Positions 17,663 to 28,747 of a stretch of DNA of 64,000 nt are shown here, in pieces. The stretch's first letter is position 1, and the number at the start of each line of letters is the position of its first letter. The DNA comes from Methylobacter sp. (GTDB lineage Bacteria > Pseudomonadota > Gammaproteobacteria > Methylococcales > Methylomonadaceae). The DNA is taken from contig JAQUOU010000012.1 of the NCBI GenBank assembly GCA_028716975.1, positions 1 to 64,000 of the forward strand, read 5' to 3'. The notes under the pieces are model-generated. The model was not told the DNA's origin and searched no databases. It saw only the letters and a list, made by a program, of their open reading frames with translations. The translations under genes and the position numbers were made by a program.

Positions 17663-18823
17663 ATGAAAATCAATGAAAATATGTTAAAGGGAATGCGCGA
17701 AGCTGCTGCCCTGATGCAAAAAAACGGCCTTGGCGCCGCAACCGAAAAAATTCAGCAGGCGCTGAAAGGCTGGATGCCCGCAGATACTTCCGCCTCCTCG
17801 TCCCGACCAATCCGTGAGATCAATCCTGCGCCTAAGGCGCCGGCCCATAATATGGACAGGATGGTGCCGGAGTTGCTGGCTCGGATGGGCGCCCCTGCAG
17901 AGCTGAATGATCCTCGCTTTGAGATGCCGGCCTTCGCGCCAAAAGGTGATATGCAAGAGGAGGGCAGTGCGCTCGCGCCGGGAAAATTTTTGTCCGGCTC
18001 CTTCACTAATCATGCGGGCACCCGCGCTTACAAGCTGTATGTCCCCACCGCTTATCACGGCCAAGCACTGCCGCTGGTGGTTATGCTGCACGGCTGCACT
18101 CAGAACCCCGATGACTTCGCCGCCGGTACCCGGTTGAATGTGATTGCCGAGGAAAAGCCTTGCCTGGTGCTCTACCCGGCACAGGCACAATCGGCGAACT
18201 GCTCGAAATGCTGGAATTGGTTCAACACTGGCGATCAGCAGCGCGGCCAAGGCGAGCCATCCATCATCGCAGGAATGACACAAGAGATTATTACCACCTA
18301 CCACGCCGATCCGGCTAAGGTTTACATAGCCGGCCTATCCGCAGGCGGTGCGATGGCGGTCGTCATGGGCACCACTTACCCCGAGCTTTACTCCGCAGTC
18401 GGCATTCACTCCGGCTTGCCGTATGCCGCGGCTCAGGACTTGCCGTCGGCCCTGGCGGCCATGAATGGAGCCAGCGCACCGGCCACAGATAAGCGCCTTA
18501 AAGCGATACCGGTCATCGTATTCCATGGCGATCGCGACAAAACGGTTAATCCGGGAAATGGTGATCGCATTATAACCCAGTCAATACCTCAGCAAACTGC
18601 GATGCAGATTAGGAAAGGGCGAGCCGGGACTGGCCATGCTTATACGCAAACAGTACACCAAGATGCTAACGGCAGAGTGATAGCGGAACATTGGCTAGTG
18701 CATGGTGCGGGTCACGCGTGGTTCGGTGGCAGCAGCCGCGGGAGTTATACGGATAGCAACGGCCCCGACGCTTCGCTGGAAATGATGCGCTTTTTTGCGA
18801 CGCAATCGAAGCCTTCAAGTTGA
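17663..18823 (+). CDS. PHB depolymerase-family (feruloyl esterase-like) esterase
   Basis: The 386-residue protein has an N-terminal segment of about 100 residues without a signal peptide, then the catalytic domain. This runs RAYKLYVPTAYHGQALPLVVMLHGCTQNP (oxyanion region), then the lipase box GLSAGGAMAVVMG with Ser at about 225. The acid probably lies in VIFHGDRDKTVNPGN and the base in HWLVHGAGHAWFGGS. This is the extracellular-type short-chain PHA depolymerase domain (ESTHER Esterase_phb). The lack of a clear leader and the phasin-like amphipathic start (MKINENMLKGMREAAALMQK) suggest a cytoplasmic or granule-associated protein. No PHA synthase is present in the window, so the substrate is open. 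Regulated presumably by the RHH protein upstream. Confidence 0.8.
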   Translation: MKINENMLKGMREAAALMQKNGLGAATEKIQQALKGWMPADTSASSSRPIREINPAPKAPAHNMDRMVPELLARMGAPAELNDPRFEMPAFAPKGDMQEEGSALAPGKFLSGSFTNHAGTRAYKLYVPTAYHGQALPLVVMLHGCTQNPDDFAAGTRLNVIAEEKPCLVLYPAQAQSANCSKCWNWFNTGDQQRGQGEPSIIAGMTQEIITTYHADPAKVYIAGLSAGGAMAVVMGTTYPELYSAVGIHSGLPYAAAQDLPSALAAMNGASAPATDKRLKAIPVIVFHGDRDKTVNPGNGDRIITQSIPQQTAMQIRKGRAGTGHAYTQTVHQDANGRVIAEHWLVHGAGHAWFGGSSRGSYTDSNGPDASLEMMRFFATQSKPSS

Positions 18824-19176
18824 GTTGATAGCGAGCTGCCGCTTTTTCCCAATCGGTGGGTAAGTCGGGCATGAGGCGGCGAGCCACTCCACCGTGAAAG
18901 GCGCATGCAGCTTTCAAACCTCCTTCTGGAATAATGGATCAGGCCATCAAACAATCAGCACTCTGAAGCCACGGAAACCCTATCACTTAAGAGAAGCAAG
19001 GGGAATAAAAATTCAAAACCGCAAGAGTCAGTCCAACGATAAAATCGACAACTTCCATCAAATATATTCTTGCGGGATTTTTCGTATATTTTGAGACCCA
19101 GTAACGTAGAATAAGAATCGGACAACCCCAATAAATATAATCTCCGTTGTCTGCTTATTTCACTTGGAGAACTCAA
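18824..19176. other. Intergenic, no gene recognised
   Basis: About 350 bp between the esterase and glgC. It presumably holds the glgC promoter. No terminator hairpin or operator stands out. Confidence 0.35.
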
Positions 19177-20442
19177 ATGGCTATCTCAAATCGAAGTATC
19201 CATCACTTAACCAAAAACATGATTGCATTAATCCTGGCAGGGGGACGTGGCTCACGATTAATGAATATGACTGATTGGCGGGCAAAACCGGCAGTACCTT
19301 TCGGCGGCAAGTTTCGCATTATTGACTTTCCATTATCCAACTGCGTCAATTCCGGCATCCGCAAAATCAGCATTTTGACCCAGTACAAGGCGGATTCGCT
19401 GATTCGCCACATCCAGCAGGGCTGGAGTTTTATGCGGGGTGAATTCGGTGAATATGTTGATTTAATGCCGGCGCAACAACGAATAGATGAGACCAGTTGG
19501 TATAAAGGCACAGCCGATGCCGTTTTCCAGAACATAGACATTTTGCAAACACGCAAGCCGGAACACATCTTGGTGCTGGCCGGCGATCACATTTATAAAA
19601 TGGATTATGCCGCCATGTTAGCTGACCATATTGAAAAAAATGCCGATTTAACCATCGGCTGCATTGAAGTGTCGCTGGCCGACGCCAGCGCCTTTGGGGT
19701 CATGGATGTCGACGCCAACCGGCGCGTGAAAAGCTTCATCGAAAAACCCAAAGAGCCGCCGCTGATGCCCGGGCGCTCCGATACCGCCCTGGCCTCGATG
19801 GGCATTTACATCTTCAACGCCCATTTCCTGTTTGAGCAATTGATTAAAGATGCCGACACCAAAAGCTCCGGCCACGACTTCGGCAAGGACATCATTCCGT
19901 CGGTGATCAAAAAATACCTGGTCAACGCCTATCCCTTTTTAGACCTGCAAAGCGGGGAGCAAAGTTACTGGCGGGATGTGGGCACCATCGATGCTTATTG
20001 GTCAGCTAACATGGAATTGATTGGCGTAAAGCCTGATTTGAATTTATATGACACTACCTGGCCGATATGGACTTATCAGGAACAAACGCCGCCGGCCAAG
20101 TTTGTTTTCAATGATGACGAACGCCGCGGTCAGGCGGCGGACTCCATGATTTCAGGAGGATGCATTATATCGGGTTCAACCATCATACATTCTTTGATCT
20201 TCTCAAATGTCAAGGTGAAATCGTATTCGGTCGTAGAGGACAGTATTCTATTGCCGCAAGTCGAGATCGGCCGCTATTGCCGAATTACCAAAGCTATTCT
20301 CGAGAAAAGTTGCATCGTGCCGGAAGGAACCATCATTGGTGAAAATCTTGAGGAAGATAAAAAAAGGTTTTATGTCAGCGAAGGTAAGGTCGTGGTCGTA
20401 ACACCCGAAATGTTAGGGCAAAAATTACATTATATAAGATAG
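19177..20442 (+). CDS. glgC: Glucose-1-phosphate adenylyltransferase (ADP-glucose pyrophosphorylase)
   Basis: The start was set at ATG 19177, which has TTGGAG 8 nt upstream, not at the TTG 30 bp earlier; this gives 421 residues, normal for GlgC. The nucleotide-binding GGRGSRL motif is near residue 20, followed by [20 protein letters not shown]. Later come [11 protein letters not shown], the substrate loop GDHIYKMDY, the catalytic [15 protein letters not shown], and the beta-helix C-terminal domain with ISGSTI and EIGRYCRI. It makes ADP-glucose from glucose-1-phosphate and ATP, the first committed step of glycogen synthesis. No other glg gene is adjacent. It fits a methanotroph storing glycogen. 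Confidence 0.95.
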   Translation: MAISNRSIHHLTKNMIALILAGGRGSRLMNMTDWRAKPAVPFGGKFRIIDFPLSNCVNSGIRKISILTQYKADSLIRHIQQGWSFMRGEFGEYVDLMPAQQRIDETSWYKGTADAVFQNIDILQTRKPEHILVLAGDHIYKMDYAAMLADHIEKNADLTIGCIEVSLADASAFGVMDVDANRRVKSFIEKPKEPPLMPGRSDTALASMGIYIFNAHFLFEQLIKDADTKSSGHDFGKDIIPSVIKKYLVNAYPFLDLQSGEQSYWRDVGTIDAYWSANMELIGVKPDLNLYDTTWPIWTYQEQTPPAKFVFNDDERRGQAADSMISGGCIISGSTIIHSLIFSNVKVKSYSVVEDSILLPQVEIGRYCRITKAILEKSCIVPEGTIIGENLEEDKKRFYVSEGKVVVVTPEMLGQKLHYIR

Positions 20443-20798
20443 CTATTTTCGCCCGAAGTAGGGCAGGTTAAGGAATTAGCCTGCCTATGCAGGTTGTTTG
20501 TAACGGATGCATTTAGTGGGCTCTGGCGTTCATGCAACCCCTAAAAAGGCTATTGCCTGGTAAATACTTAAGCGCAAGCTTTGCTAACCAGCTATTCCCT
20601 CAGCTTGTTCAGTGAATTGGCAAGGGCACAGCGTGGTTCGGCAAAGTTATGTACCTTTCGGGCTTGCTCAACCTCGACCTCGATGTCATGATCGTAGAGC
20701 GAGGCTGATTAGGCATTCGTTGTCTTTTCTAACGGAGGCATGAGAAAGACTGATACGGAAACCGGTAATTATTAGACGTCGTTTTAGAATTTTTAACT
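20443..20798. other. Intergenic with a possible hairpin downstream of glgC
   Basis: GGCAGGTTAA near 20462 and TTAGCCTGCC near 20476 form an imperfect 10-bp stem just after glgC, but no T-run follows. The remaining 300 bp show no recognisable gene. Confidence 0.35.
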
Positions 20799-21560
20799 AT
20801 GTTACTTGATTTTTCGCTTGGTCAAACGCTGATCATTGCAGCATTGTTCGTCTGGGCTGGCTTTGTACGGACGGGTCTTGGTTTTGGCGGCGCCGCGTTA
20901 GGTTTGCCGCTAATGCTGTTCGTACACAATGATCCCCGTTTGTGGCTACCGCTTATCGCTACGCATTTACTGTTTTTTTCCGCTTTAACATTGCGTACCC
21001 GCTTGCATAATGTTGACTGGCGGTATTTACGGCAGTCTTCACTTTATATTATTCCCCCCGCCATCGTAGGCGTATTCGGATTGGTGAGTCTGCCGATACT
21101 GTGGCTGAACGTGTTCATTTATTCAATCACTCTGCTTTATGGATTGATATGGTTATTCAACCGCACCATTGTAAGCCGCCAAAGCTGGATAGATAAGGCG
21201 CTGCTGGTTGTAGGAGGATATGTTGCCGGAACATCCTTGACCGGAGCACCCTTAATGGTAGCCGTATACATGCGTAATGTCAGCAAGGAGCAATTACGCG
21301 ACACCTTGTTTGTGCTATGGTTCATCCTGGTAAGCATCAAAATGACGACGTTCATTGCACTATCTGTTGACTTGCATTTTCTAGCTGCGCTGATGCTGAT
21401 ACCGGTTGCCGCAATTGGACATATGCTGGGCTTGAAAGCGCATAACGCCATTATGCGCAATGATTTGCTATTTAAGCGCTGGATTGGCGGCGGCCTGGTG
21501 ATTGTTAGCGCCTTGGGGTTGTGGCATTTAATAGGCCTTGTACCAACACTGTCTCGCTAA
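20799..21560 (+). CDS. TauE/SafE-family sulfite (sulfonate) exporter-like membrane protein
   Basis: The 253-residue protein has seven or eight hydrophobic segments in the TauE/SafE arrangement. The first helix is followed by the conserved FVRTGLGFGGAALGLPLML motif, and the second repeat carries GGYVAGTSLTGAPLMVAVYM. This internal two-fold repeat defines the family. Members move sulfite, sulfoacetate or other anions out of the cell; the substrate here cannot be told. It is monocistronic and convergent with the mlaC-like gene. Confidence 0.85.
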   Translation: MLLDFSLGQTLIIAALFVWAGFVRTGLGFGGAALGLPLMLFVHNDPRLWLPLIATHLLFFSALTLRTRLHNVDWRYLRQSSLYIIPPAIVGVFGLVSLPILWLNVFIYSITLLYGLIWLFNRTIVSRQSWIDKALLVVGGYVAGTSLTGAPLMVAVYMRNVSKEQLRDTLFVLWFILVSIKMTTFIALSVDLHFLAALMLIPVAAIGHMLGLKAHNAIMRNDLLFKRWIGGGLVIVSALGLWHLIGLVPTLSR

Positions 21561-21610
21561 TAAGCTGTTCATCTAGTCCTTTGTGATTTTAGCTGAACAT
21601 TCAGCCATTC

Positions 21611-22249
21611 TTAGCTCTTGTCGTTCGATACGGCTTTACTGTTTTTGTCGATCAGCATTTGAATGACACTGTCAATCGAGCCTGTTTTCGCAATTTCCTG
21701 GTCAAAAGTAGTGCGATAGTTAGTCACCAGGCTGACGCCTCCAATTATGATGTCATAGACCTTCCACTCGCCTTGTTCATCTAACACCATGCGATAGCTG
21801 ACGTCGACATGCTGCTGTCCAGGTTGATTTACCACCGTTTTTATAAGGGTCTTGCCATCGTCTTTGTCATCGTTATTAGGGCTGAAGGTGATGCTCCAAT
21901 CTTTATATTCCAGAAATGCCCGGGTATAGATGCGTACCAGCAAGGTTTTAAACTCCTTCATGAAACGCTGTCTTTGGTCAGGGGTGGCATTGCGTATATT
22001 TTTGCCTAATACCAGTTGCGACACTTTGGGCATGTCAGCGAATTGGGTTACGATCCCGTCAACAAATTGAACCGCCTTATTAAAGTCATTTTGATAGGCG
22101 GGTTGTTTTAAAGTCTGTCTGATTTGTTCCGAGCTTTTTTCAATGATCTGCCGGGCTGGGGCAATATCCTCGGCGGCAAGCGCAACAGAAGAGAGGATGA
22201 TAAAACTGAAAAAAGAGATCAGTAGCGATAATTGTTGCTTTTGAAACAT
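21611..22249 (-). CDS. mlaC: MlaC-family periplasmic phospholipid-binding protein
   Basis: ATG 22249 follows GGAG at the right spacing, so it is preferred over the TTG at 22261. The result is 212 residues with a signal peptide (LLISFFSFIILSSVALAAED). The mature protein has the MlaC/Ttg2 pattern: VDGIVTQFADMPKVSQLVLGKN, TPDQRQRFMKEFKTLLVRIYTRAF, and a C-terminal VVNQPGQQHVDVSYRMV and WKVYDIIIGGVSLVTNYR. MlaC shuttles phospholipids between the outer-membrane MlaA complex and the inner-membrane MlaFEDB transporter. It stands alone here; the usual mlaBDEF neighbours are absent, so it may serve another MCE-type or hopanoid transporter. Confidence 0.85.
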   Translation of the reverse strand: MFQKQQLSLLISFFSFIILSSVALAAEDIAPARQIIEKSSEQIRQTLKQPAYQNDFNKAVQFVDGIVTQFADMPKVSQLVLGKNIRNATPDQRQRFMKEFKTLLVRIYTRAFLEYKDWSITFSPNNDDKDDGKTLIKTVVNQPGQQHVDVSYRMVLDEQGEWKVYDIIIGGVSLVTNYRTTFDQEIAKTGSIDSVIQMLIDKNSKAVSNDKS

Positions 22250-22841
22250 AGAAATCTCCAAAAAAAATATTAGAGCCTGTTAAAAATTAACCAGTTTCAT
22301 GGCTTGGTTTCGGATTTATCTTAACCCATGAACTGGCAGGATTCTTCTTGTAAATGTGTAAGTTTAGAATTAAACCGCTTGCTCAAACTTCAGCCGGTAC
22401 AGGGGCGCTTATCAATAGGCGCCACCATCAATGCCTATGTTTGTCACGGATATCGCTGTACTGCCCCGTCTTACCTTCTACGTTATATCCTCCCAGGATA
22501 CACATCTCAATAAATAGTAAAAGTAGAGACCGTGTAAAAATGTAATCATCAATAAAAACCGGACACTTTACGGGGGCAGCCTTCCTAATAAATGCACGCT
22601 GCAGAGGCTGGTCAAGAAAGCGACTGACGGCCGCCATACCCTGGAGACTTGATTAGTTCCTGCAAGCCGGGGACTGCGGCAGCGGTAATCACGATTGCAG
22701 CTTGGCGGAACATGCCGCCCTGAATACAACCGCGCTGGCTCCGGCCTAGCCACTACTTGACAAAGGTAGCTGGAGCTCAATTCCTGCCTAAACCAACGAA
22801 GCCTGCTATCCCGTTTTGACGGTTTCTCTAAAGGCTATAAG
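22250..22841. other. Intergenic, no gene recognised
   Basis: About 590 bp upstream of mlaC and downstream of pgi. Short arginine-rich frames on both strands lack start signals and coding composition and are taken as chance. No hairpin with a T-run was found. Confidence 0.4.
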
Positions 22842-24431
22842 TTAGGACGGATTGTAGCTGATAGTAAGCCCGCCCGGCTTGGCGTGATCACCGTGTAAAA
22901 CGACGCCGCGATGATTGGCGGCCAAGTGCCGCAGAATTTTGTAAATGTGTTCAATTTGATCGGGCGCCTCAGCTTTTTCTGCCAATAACGCCAGTCCCAG
23001 AGGCTGTTCCGCGTTTTTCAAAACGGCCAGAATTTTTCGTTGCAATCCCACTAGCGTCTCAGCGGCTTTTTTACCTGCTTCCACGCCCGGTTGATTATAT
23101 GCATTTATGTTTACAAGCGAGGCATAGAACCCGACGGCCCGCTCGAACAGGGCAATAAGAGCTCCGACCGTATGGGCATTGACCTGGGGAATTGTCACCG
23201 TAACCGAATCTCGATGATTCTCATAAAGCGCCTGCCGCGTCCCCTGTAAAAATCCGGATAAAAAATCACCGGATGTCACATCAGGTTCCACTTTGATTGA
23301 TGGCCCTTTCCGGTCTTCCAACACTTCTATAAAAACAGCAAAAAAGTTCGCCACCCCTTCCCGCAGTTGCTGCACAAAAGCATGCTGGTCCGTGGAGCCT
23401 TTGTTACCATAAACTGTAAGGCCCTGATGCACCGTTTTACCGTCCAGATCTTTTTCTTTGCCCAAAGACTCCATAACCAATTGTTGCAAATAACGTGAAA
23501 ACAGCAGAAGGCTGTCTTTGTAAGGCAGAACCACCATGTCTTTCCCGCCCTTGGCATTGCCCGCGTAATACCAGGAAAGAGCTAACAAAGCGGCTGGGTT
23601 CCGCCTGATTTCGGGGACACGTGTTGCTATGTCCATTACTTTGGCACCCTTTAATAACTCCCGGACATTGATCCCAAGTAAAGAGGCGGACAATAACCCT
23701 ACCGATGACATTTCAGAAGTGCGGCCGCCTACCCAGTCAAACAGGGGAAATTCAGCCAGCCAACCTTCAGTTCGCCCCAGTTCATTCATTTTGCTGTTCA
23801 ACATCGTGACTGCAACGGCATGGGCAGCAAAGTTCAAGCCTTGTTGCTCATAGGCGTGCTTTACTTCGAGCATGCCGTTACGCGTTTCGGGCGTACCGCC
23901 AGATTTGCTGGTGACAATAACCAGGGTGGAGTTAAGCCGGCCGTTTAGGCGGTTGAGGATGTGATCGATGCCGGCGGGATCCGTATTATCGATGAAATGT
24001 ATAGTCAGCGGTGGAAACGCGGCGGCCAATGCTTCATCCACGAACTGCGGCCCAAGAGCCGAGCCGCCAATCCCAATAGAAAGCACATCCGTGAATTTAG
24101 GAGCTTGAGGAGGATGAACACTACCGTTGTGCACTTTCTGGACAAAAGCCTCAATCTGATCCAGATTGTTTATGATTTCATTTTTTAGAGCCGGGGGCGC
24201 TAATTCAGGGTTACGCAACCAGTAATGACCCACCATCCGGTTTTCGTCCGGGTTAGCTATTGCGCCTTGTTCCAGTGCAGCCATGTCTTTAAAAGCTTGT
24301 GCGAATTTTGGTTCCAGGGCTGTTACCAGATGTTCATCAAAACGCATCCGGCTGACATCCAGATATAGATCCAAACCTTCATCATAATATAGCCAATCCT
24401 GATAACGTTGCCAGAGTTCTTGAGTATTCAT
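22842..24431 (-). CDS. pgi: Glucose-6-phosphate isomerase
   Basis: The 529-residue protein has the Pgi landmarks: [18 protein letters not shown] and [15 protein letters not shown] (phosphate-binding SIS motifs), [36 protein letters not shown] (catalytic His), and a C-terminal [16 protein letters not shown] carrying the catalytic Lys. It interconverts glucose-6-phosphate and fructose-6-phosphate in the cytoplasm. The sequence resembles the roughly 528-residue branch found in cyanobacteria and methanotrophs. It is 166 bp downstream of the phosphoketolase gene on the same strand. In a type I methanotroph it links ribulose-monophosphate-derived hexose to glycogen and the pentose-phosphate and Entner-Doudoroff branches. 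Confidence 0.95.
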   Translation of the reverse strand: MNTQELWQRYQDWLYYDEGLDLYLDVSRMRFDEHLVTALEPKFAQAFKDMAALEQGAIANPDENRMVGHYWLRNPELAPPALKNEIINNLDQIEAFVQKVHNGSVHPPQAPKFTDVLSIGIGGSALGPQFVDEALAAAFPPLTIHFIDNTDPAGIDHILNRLNGRLNSTLVIVTSKSGGTPETRNGMLEVKHAYEQQGLNFAAHAVAVTMLNSKMNELGRTEGWLAEFPLFDWVGGRTSEMSSVGLLSASLLGINVRELLKGAKVMDIATRVPEIRRNPAALLALSWYYAGNAKGGKDMVVLPYKDSLLLFSRYLQQLVMESLGKEKDLDGKTVHQGLTVYGNKGSTDQHAFVQQLREGVANFFAVFIEVLEDRKGPSIKVEPDVTSGDFLSGFLQGTRQALYENHRDSVTVTIPQVNAHTVGALIALFERAVGFYASLVNINAYNQPGVEAGKKAAETLVGLQRKILAVLKNAEQPLGLALLAEKAEAPDQIEHIYKILRHLAANHRGVVLHGDHAKPGGLTISYNPS

Positions 24432-24597
24432 AAGTGATGTATTCCTATGTTGTAATGTTTAAAGGAAAAATTATTGAATTAACCCCTGTGCTCCGCCTGA
24501 CTCTGTTGGGATCTGACGTTAAGCAAAAAGCTATAAAATGACAGCGAACTTCGCGCCCCTACGATGATCGCATACTGTATATTTGTCTATCGAATGC

Positions 24598-26994
24598 TCA
24601 GTACGGCCAGTGCCACTGATCTTCTTCCTTGCGGTCGATACCATGCTCATAAGCATAATTGCGGCACTCGATCTGCAGGTCGCGCAATTTTTGCTTCACA
24701 TGAGCGCCGGACACCAGTAAAGCCGGAATCCGGTTAATGGCGTCAATGGCCAGGCTGAAACGGTCGGTTTCGTTTTGAATCGCCAGTTCCAATGGAGTGT
24801 TGATGCTGCCTTTTTCCTTATAACCGCGCACATGCAGGTTGGCATGGTTATTACGGCGATAAGCCAGCCGATGAATTAACCAGGGATAGCCATGAAAGTT
24901 GAAAATGACCGGTTTATCCACGGTGAACAGGCTGTCAAAATCGCGATGTGAAAGCCCGTGCGGATGCTCGCCGCTGGGCACTAACTTATATAAATCAACC
25001 ACATTGATAAAGCGTATTTTGAGCTGAGGAAAGTTTTCACGCAATAACACGGTTGCCGCCAGGGCCTCCTTGGTAGGAATATCACCGGCGCTGGCCATCA
25101 CCAGATCCGGTTCCTGACCCGCATCGTTGCTGGCCCATTCCCAGATGCCAATGCCTTTGGTGCAGTGTTTGATCGCTGCGTCCATATCCAGGTATTGCAG
25201 GTGTTTCTGCTTGTCCGACACAATGACATTAATATAGTCGGTGCTTTTGAGACAATGATCGGCGACAGAAAGCAGGCAGTTTACGTCCGGTGGCAGATAT
25301 ATGCGGGTCACGGACGGACTCTTGTTCACGACCAGGTCAATAAAGCCCGGATCCTGATGGGTAAAGCCATTATGGTCCTGCCGCCAGACTGTAGACGTAA
25401 TCAGCAGGTTAAGGGATGACACCGCCGCGCGCCAGGGCACTTCCTTGGACATGGCGAGCCATTTGGCATGCTGGTTGAACATGGAGTCAATGACATGCAC
25501 AAAGGCTTCGTAAGTGGAAAAGAAACCGTGACGCCCGGTGAGCAAATAACCTTCCAGCCAGCCTTCCAGTGTGTGCTCGGACAGCATTTCCATTACCCGT
25601 CCCTCAGGGGAAAGTTCGCCGCCGTCAGTGTCTTCCGGTAAATAGTCCGCCAGCCAGGTTTTCTTGCTGGCCTCGTAAATGTCATCGAGTTTGTTAGAAG
25701 TGTTTTCATCCGGACCGAACACGCGAAAATTATGCATGTTTTCACTCATAATATCGCGCAGGAACTTGCCTAAAGGCCGCGTATTCTCTGCTGTGGCTTT
25801 GCCCGGGCTGGCCAGCGCCAGCGCATAATCCTGGAAATCAGGCATCCGCAAGGCTTTGCGTAATAGTCCGCCGTTGGCGTGCGGGTTTGCACTCATGCGC
25901 CGTGCTCCTGTTGGCGCCAGTGCTTTAAGTTCGGGGACTAATCTACCGGACGCATCAAACAATCCATCAGGTTTATAACTGCGTAGCCACGCTTCCAGTA
26001 TTTTCAGGTGAGCTGGATTTTCTTTCACACTTGAGAGCGGCACCTGATGCGAACGCCAAAAACCTTCCACTTTATGACCATCTACTTCTTTGGGGCCTGT
26101 CCAGCCTTTCGGGCTGCGTAACACGATCATAGGCCAACGCGGCCGCGCCGGAATTCCGGTACGGCGTGCTTCTGCCTGGATTCTGCGTATTTCCAGCACG
26201 CACTGTTCGAGAACGCCGGCCATTAGCCGATGCATAGTCTCGGGGTCGTCGCCTTCTACAAAGTAGGGGGTATAACCGTAACCCTGAAACAACTGTTCCA
26301 GTTCCTCATGAGAAATGCGCGATAATAGGGTCGGATTGTTGATTTTGTATCCGTTCAGATGCAATATCGGCAATACGGCCCCATCCCGGACAGGATTAAG
26401 GAATTTATTGGAATGCCAGGAGGTAGCGAGCGGGCCGGTTTCCGATTCGCCATCGCCGACCACTACCGTCACTAACAAATCCGGATTATCAAAAGCGGCT
26501 CCATAAGCATGAGAAATGCTGTAACCCAGTTCTCCGCCTTCATGAATTGAACCAGGTGTTTCCGGCGTACAGTGACTGCCAATACCGCCGGGGAATGAAA
26601 ACTCCTTGAAAAACTGTAACAGTCCCTCTTCATCTTCGCCTTTATTAGGGTAAATCTCAGCATAAGTACCTTCCAGGTAAACCGGTGCCAACACACCAGG
26701 TGCGCCGTGTCCAGGACCGGCCAGGAAAATAGCATTAAGGTCGTATTTATTGATCAGCCTGTTCATATGAACATAGGCAAAGCTTAGTCCAGGGCTCGAG
26801 CCCCAATGTCCTAACAGCCGGTTCTTGATATGCTCAGGCTTCAGCGGCTCTTTCAATAACGGATTGTCCAGCAGATATATCATTCCGGCCGCCAGATAGG
26901 TACAGGCGCGCCAATAGGCGTCAATGCTTTGAAGTTCTTCCCTGCTTAATGAAAAATTCGTCGTTGCAATTGTTGAGTTATTTGATGTGGTCAT
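24598..26994 (-). CDS. xfp: Xylulose-5-phosphate/fructose-6-phosphate phosphoketolase
   Basis: The 798-residue protein is full length for Xfp. Features in order: a [20 protein letters not shown]-terminus, [46 protein letters not shown], the thiamine diphosphate site [19 protein letters not shown] with [21 protein letters not shown], the [15 protein letters not shown] loop, and a C-terminal [17 protein letters not shown]. It cleaves xylulose-5-P or fructose-6-P with phosphate to acetyl-phosphate plus a triose- or tetrose-phosphate, a carbon-saving route to acetyl units known in methanotrophs. No acetate kinase gene lies beside it. It is followed by pgi, and both act on fructose-6-phosphate. 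Confidence 0.95.
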   Translation of the reverse strand: MTTSNNSTIATTNFSLSREELQSIDAYWRACTYLAAGMIYLLDNPLLKEPLKPEHIKNRLLGHWGSSPGLSFAYVHMNRLINKYDLNAIFLAGPGHGAPGVLAPVYLEGTYAEIYPNKGEDEEGLLQFFKEFSFPGGIGSHCTPETPGSIHEGGELGYSISHAYGAAFDNPDLLVTVVVGDGESETGPLATSWHSNKFLNPVRDGAVLPILHLNGYKINNPTLLSRISHEELEQLFQGYGYTPYFVEGDDPETMHRLMAGVLEQCVLEIRRIQAEARRTGIPARPRWPMIVLRSPKGWTGPKEVDGHKVEGFWRSHQVPLSSVKENPAHLKILEAWLRSYKPDGLFDASGRLVPELKALAPTGARRMSANPHANGGLLRKALRMPDFQDYALALASPGKATAENTRPLGKFLRDIMSENMHNFRVFGPDENTSNKLDDIYEASKKTWLADYLPEDTDGGELSPEGRVMEMLSEHTLEGWLEGYLLTGRHGFFSTYEAFVHVIDSMFNQHAKWLAMSKEVPWRAAVSSLNLLITSTVWRQDHNGFTHQDPGFIDLVVNKSPSVTRIYLPPDVNCLLSVADHCLKSTDYINVIVSDKQKHLQYLDMDAAIKHCTKGIGIWEWASNDAGQEPDLVMASAGDIPTKEALAATVLLRENFPQLKIRFINVVDLYKLVPSGEHPHGLSHRDFDSLFTVDKPVIFNFHGYPWLIHRLAYRRNNHANLHVRGYKEKGSINTPLELAIQNETDRFSLAIDAINRIPALLVSGAHVKQKLRDLQIECRNYAYEHGIDRKEEDQWHWPY

Positions 26995-27638
26995 TAGTTA
27001 AATCTCTTGGCTATGATGGATTTACAACAAAACGTGACAATCGGGAATAAAATGGTAATCAAAGTATAGGAGAGAATCTTCCATCGAAATTATTACAATA
27101 ATATTAATCAAATGAAACTGCCGGTCAGCACAGGGACACAGAGTAGCTGAGGATATAATAGCTGCTTTTTGACTTACACGACCCACGATAATCATATTCT
27201 ACAAAACATAGTAAAATGGCTTAAATTCTGCAATTTTTATGAGATTAAACTTAATTCCCTTATCCTTTGAAATAAGCCGGAGAAAATCTTTATATCGCAA
27301 AAAGCAGTTGCAGAATTACTTCGTGAGGTATAAAACTATCAAATGATATTTCCCGCGATTTGGACTCTGGACTCGCGTTTTCATCCGGGCGAGTTTCGCG
27401 CAGTAGAAGGGCCTATTGACCTTGAGTGCACAAATGACGGTAGTTTCTATCAAGAACAGATGTGCGGCATATTGCCCCGATATCGCATTAAGCCATAAAA
27501 ATTTCTGGAAAAGTTGCTCCCCGAACCGGACATGGCCGGTATATATTCCTGTCAGAGAGCATAAGCTGTCCCTCAAACTTGCCGTACTGAAATAAATGCG
27601 TAATCATAAATCCATTCGGTTGGATAAAGGGTTTAGCC
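26995..27638. other. Intergenic region, divergent promoters; a possible 51-residue frame
   Basis: A 640-bp AT-rich spacer between xfp (leftward) and the small membrane protein gene (rightward). An ATG at 27343 opens a 51-codon frame to 27498 (MIFPAIWTLDSRFHPGEF...) with GAGG 14 nt upstream, too far to be convincing. The opposite strand has an overlapping 86-codon frame of poor composition. Neither is called as a gene. Confidence 0.35.
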
Positions 27639-27836
27639 GTGAAAGCCAGTCATTCGGAAAAACGTGAATCCCGGCTGGGACGTTGGATACCGGTCGGCTT
27701 TTATTCCGCCAATATCATCACGTGGCTGGGTATCGGTCTAGCGGCGAGCGCTTGGGATTTGCTCCCGTTAGTGTTGCTGCCATTACTGGCAGTGACGATT
27801 TATTTAGTCCGCACCGGGAGTGCCGATGAGCCCTGA
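27639..27836 (+). CDS. Small two-TM membrane protein upstream of the carotenoid gene
   Basis: A GTG start at 27639 with AAGGG upstream gives 65 residues. The basic N-terminus (KASHSEKRESRLGRW) is followed by two membrane segments (FYSANIITWLGIGLAASAW and LLPLVLLPLLAVTIYLV). Its last codons overlap the start of the carotenoid biosynthesis gene by 11 nt, so translation is coupled. No family was recognised. A helper or membrane anchor for the next protein is an inference from coupling only. Confidence 0.6.
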   Translation: MKASHSEKRESRLGRWIPVGFYSANIITWLGIGLAASAWDLLPLVLLPLLAVTIYLVRTGSADEP

Positions 27837-28455
27837 TTTTACGCTCCTTTTAATTACCTCAATATTCTTTGCAGTTCTCGTTGCGGGTTATATTGGCTGG
27901 CGTTTTGACGGAGCCGCTGCGGTTTCTTTCTGCATCATTTCCGGCGGATTTTCAGCGATTATGGATTTTATTTCTGCTTTTGCAGTACACAACTATGAAT
28001 ATCCGGGACAGTCCCGCCTTTGGGTGTTTACCTTTATTCTGTTTGGCTGGACCAGCGTATGCGGAAGCTGCCTTTTCCTGGCAGAAGGTATATTAGCCCG
28101 TCGAGGGTTTGATCTCATTACCCAAAAAAACCTTTTGTGGCAGGTGCCTATATTGACGGGGTTTATTGCTGTCCTATTGGATCTTTTTATCGATCCAATC
28201 GCAGTTAAAGCCGGTTACTGGATTTGGTTCGTTAAAGGAACGGTTTATTATGACATTCCTTTACTGAACTTTGTCGGTTGGTTTGTGTTGATGTTTCTAT
28301 CTCCTTTAGCCTGGATTACCGTTATCCGGCGCCAACAATGGGGCTTTGCCGGGAAAATCCTTGGGTCTATAGCAGCTATTGCTCCACTGATAATCAGCAG
28401 TGCGTTATTATCCATCCTTCTCAATCGGGTAATTGCTGTTTTGGGTTGGCAATAG
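27826..28455 (+). CDS. Carotenoid biosynthesis-like (CruF/DUF422-type) membrane protein
   Basis: ATG 27826 is preferred over the GTG 6 nt earlier, giving 209 residues with about six TM helices. Polar signatures within the helices (DFISAFAVHNYEYPGQSRLW, DLFIDPIAVKAGYWIW, YYDIPLLNFVGWF) match the DUF422/CruF family. CruF is a carotenoid 1',2'-hydratase; related family members act on other isoprenoid chains. Type I methanotrophs are usually carotenoid-pigmented, but no crt genes adjoin here, so the substrate is uncertain. It overlaps the small membrane protein gene upstream. Confidence 0.7.
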   Translation: MSPDFTLLLITSIFFAVLVAGYIGWRFDGAAAVSFCIISGGFSAIMDFISAFAVHNYEYPGQSRLWVFTFILFGWTSVCGSCLFLAEGILARRGFDLITQKNLLWQVPILTGFIAVLLDLFIDPIAVKAGYWIWFVKGTVYYDIPLLNFVGWFVLMFLSPLAWITVIRRQQWGFAGKILGSIAAIAPLIISSALLSILLNRVIAVLGWQ

Positions 28456-28747
28456 ACCGTTAATTTTTTGGCAGAGTTCTATTGCGTGCTGTCAGTTTTC
28501 CTCATTAATAGATGATTTCTCAAATGGCTCACAGACTGAATTCAGGCTAAAGTCCATGCCGATATTGTTTTGATGTTTAGCTGGCCGACGAATTAAAGCT
28601 TTTTATTTAAAACAATGGTCATGCAAGCCAGACATAGTCATGATGGGATAGCATGGAAAGGCTAAAGCGTCTGGAGCCTGCCAACGGAGGGCGTTTTCAG
28701 CATGGATCCCGGACAATTACCTTGGCTAATAAGGAAGGCGAAAGCAA

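Noticed and set aside
22328-22780. Several short frames in the mlaC-pgi gap
   Set aside because: Arginine-rich or mixed composition, no start signals, overlapping on both strands, so likely chance.
27316-27576. An 86-codon minus-strand frame upstream of xfp
   Set aside because: Poor composition, no ribosome binding site, and it overlaps an equally weak plus-strand frame. Not called.
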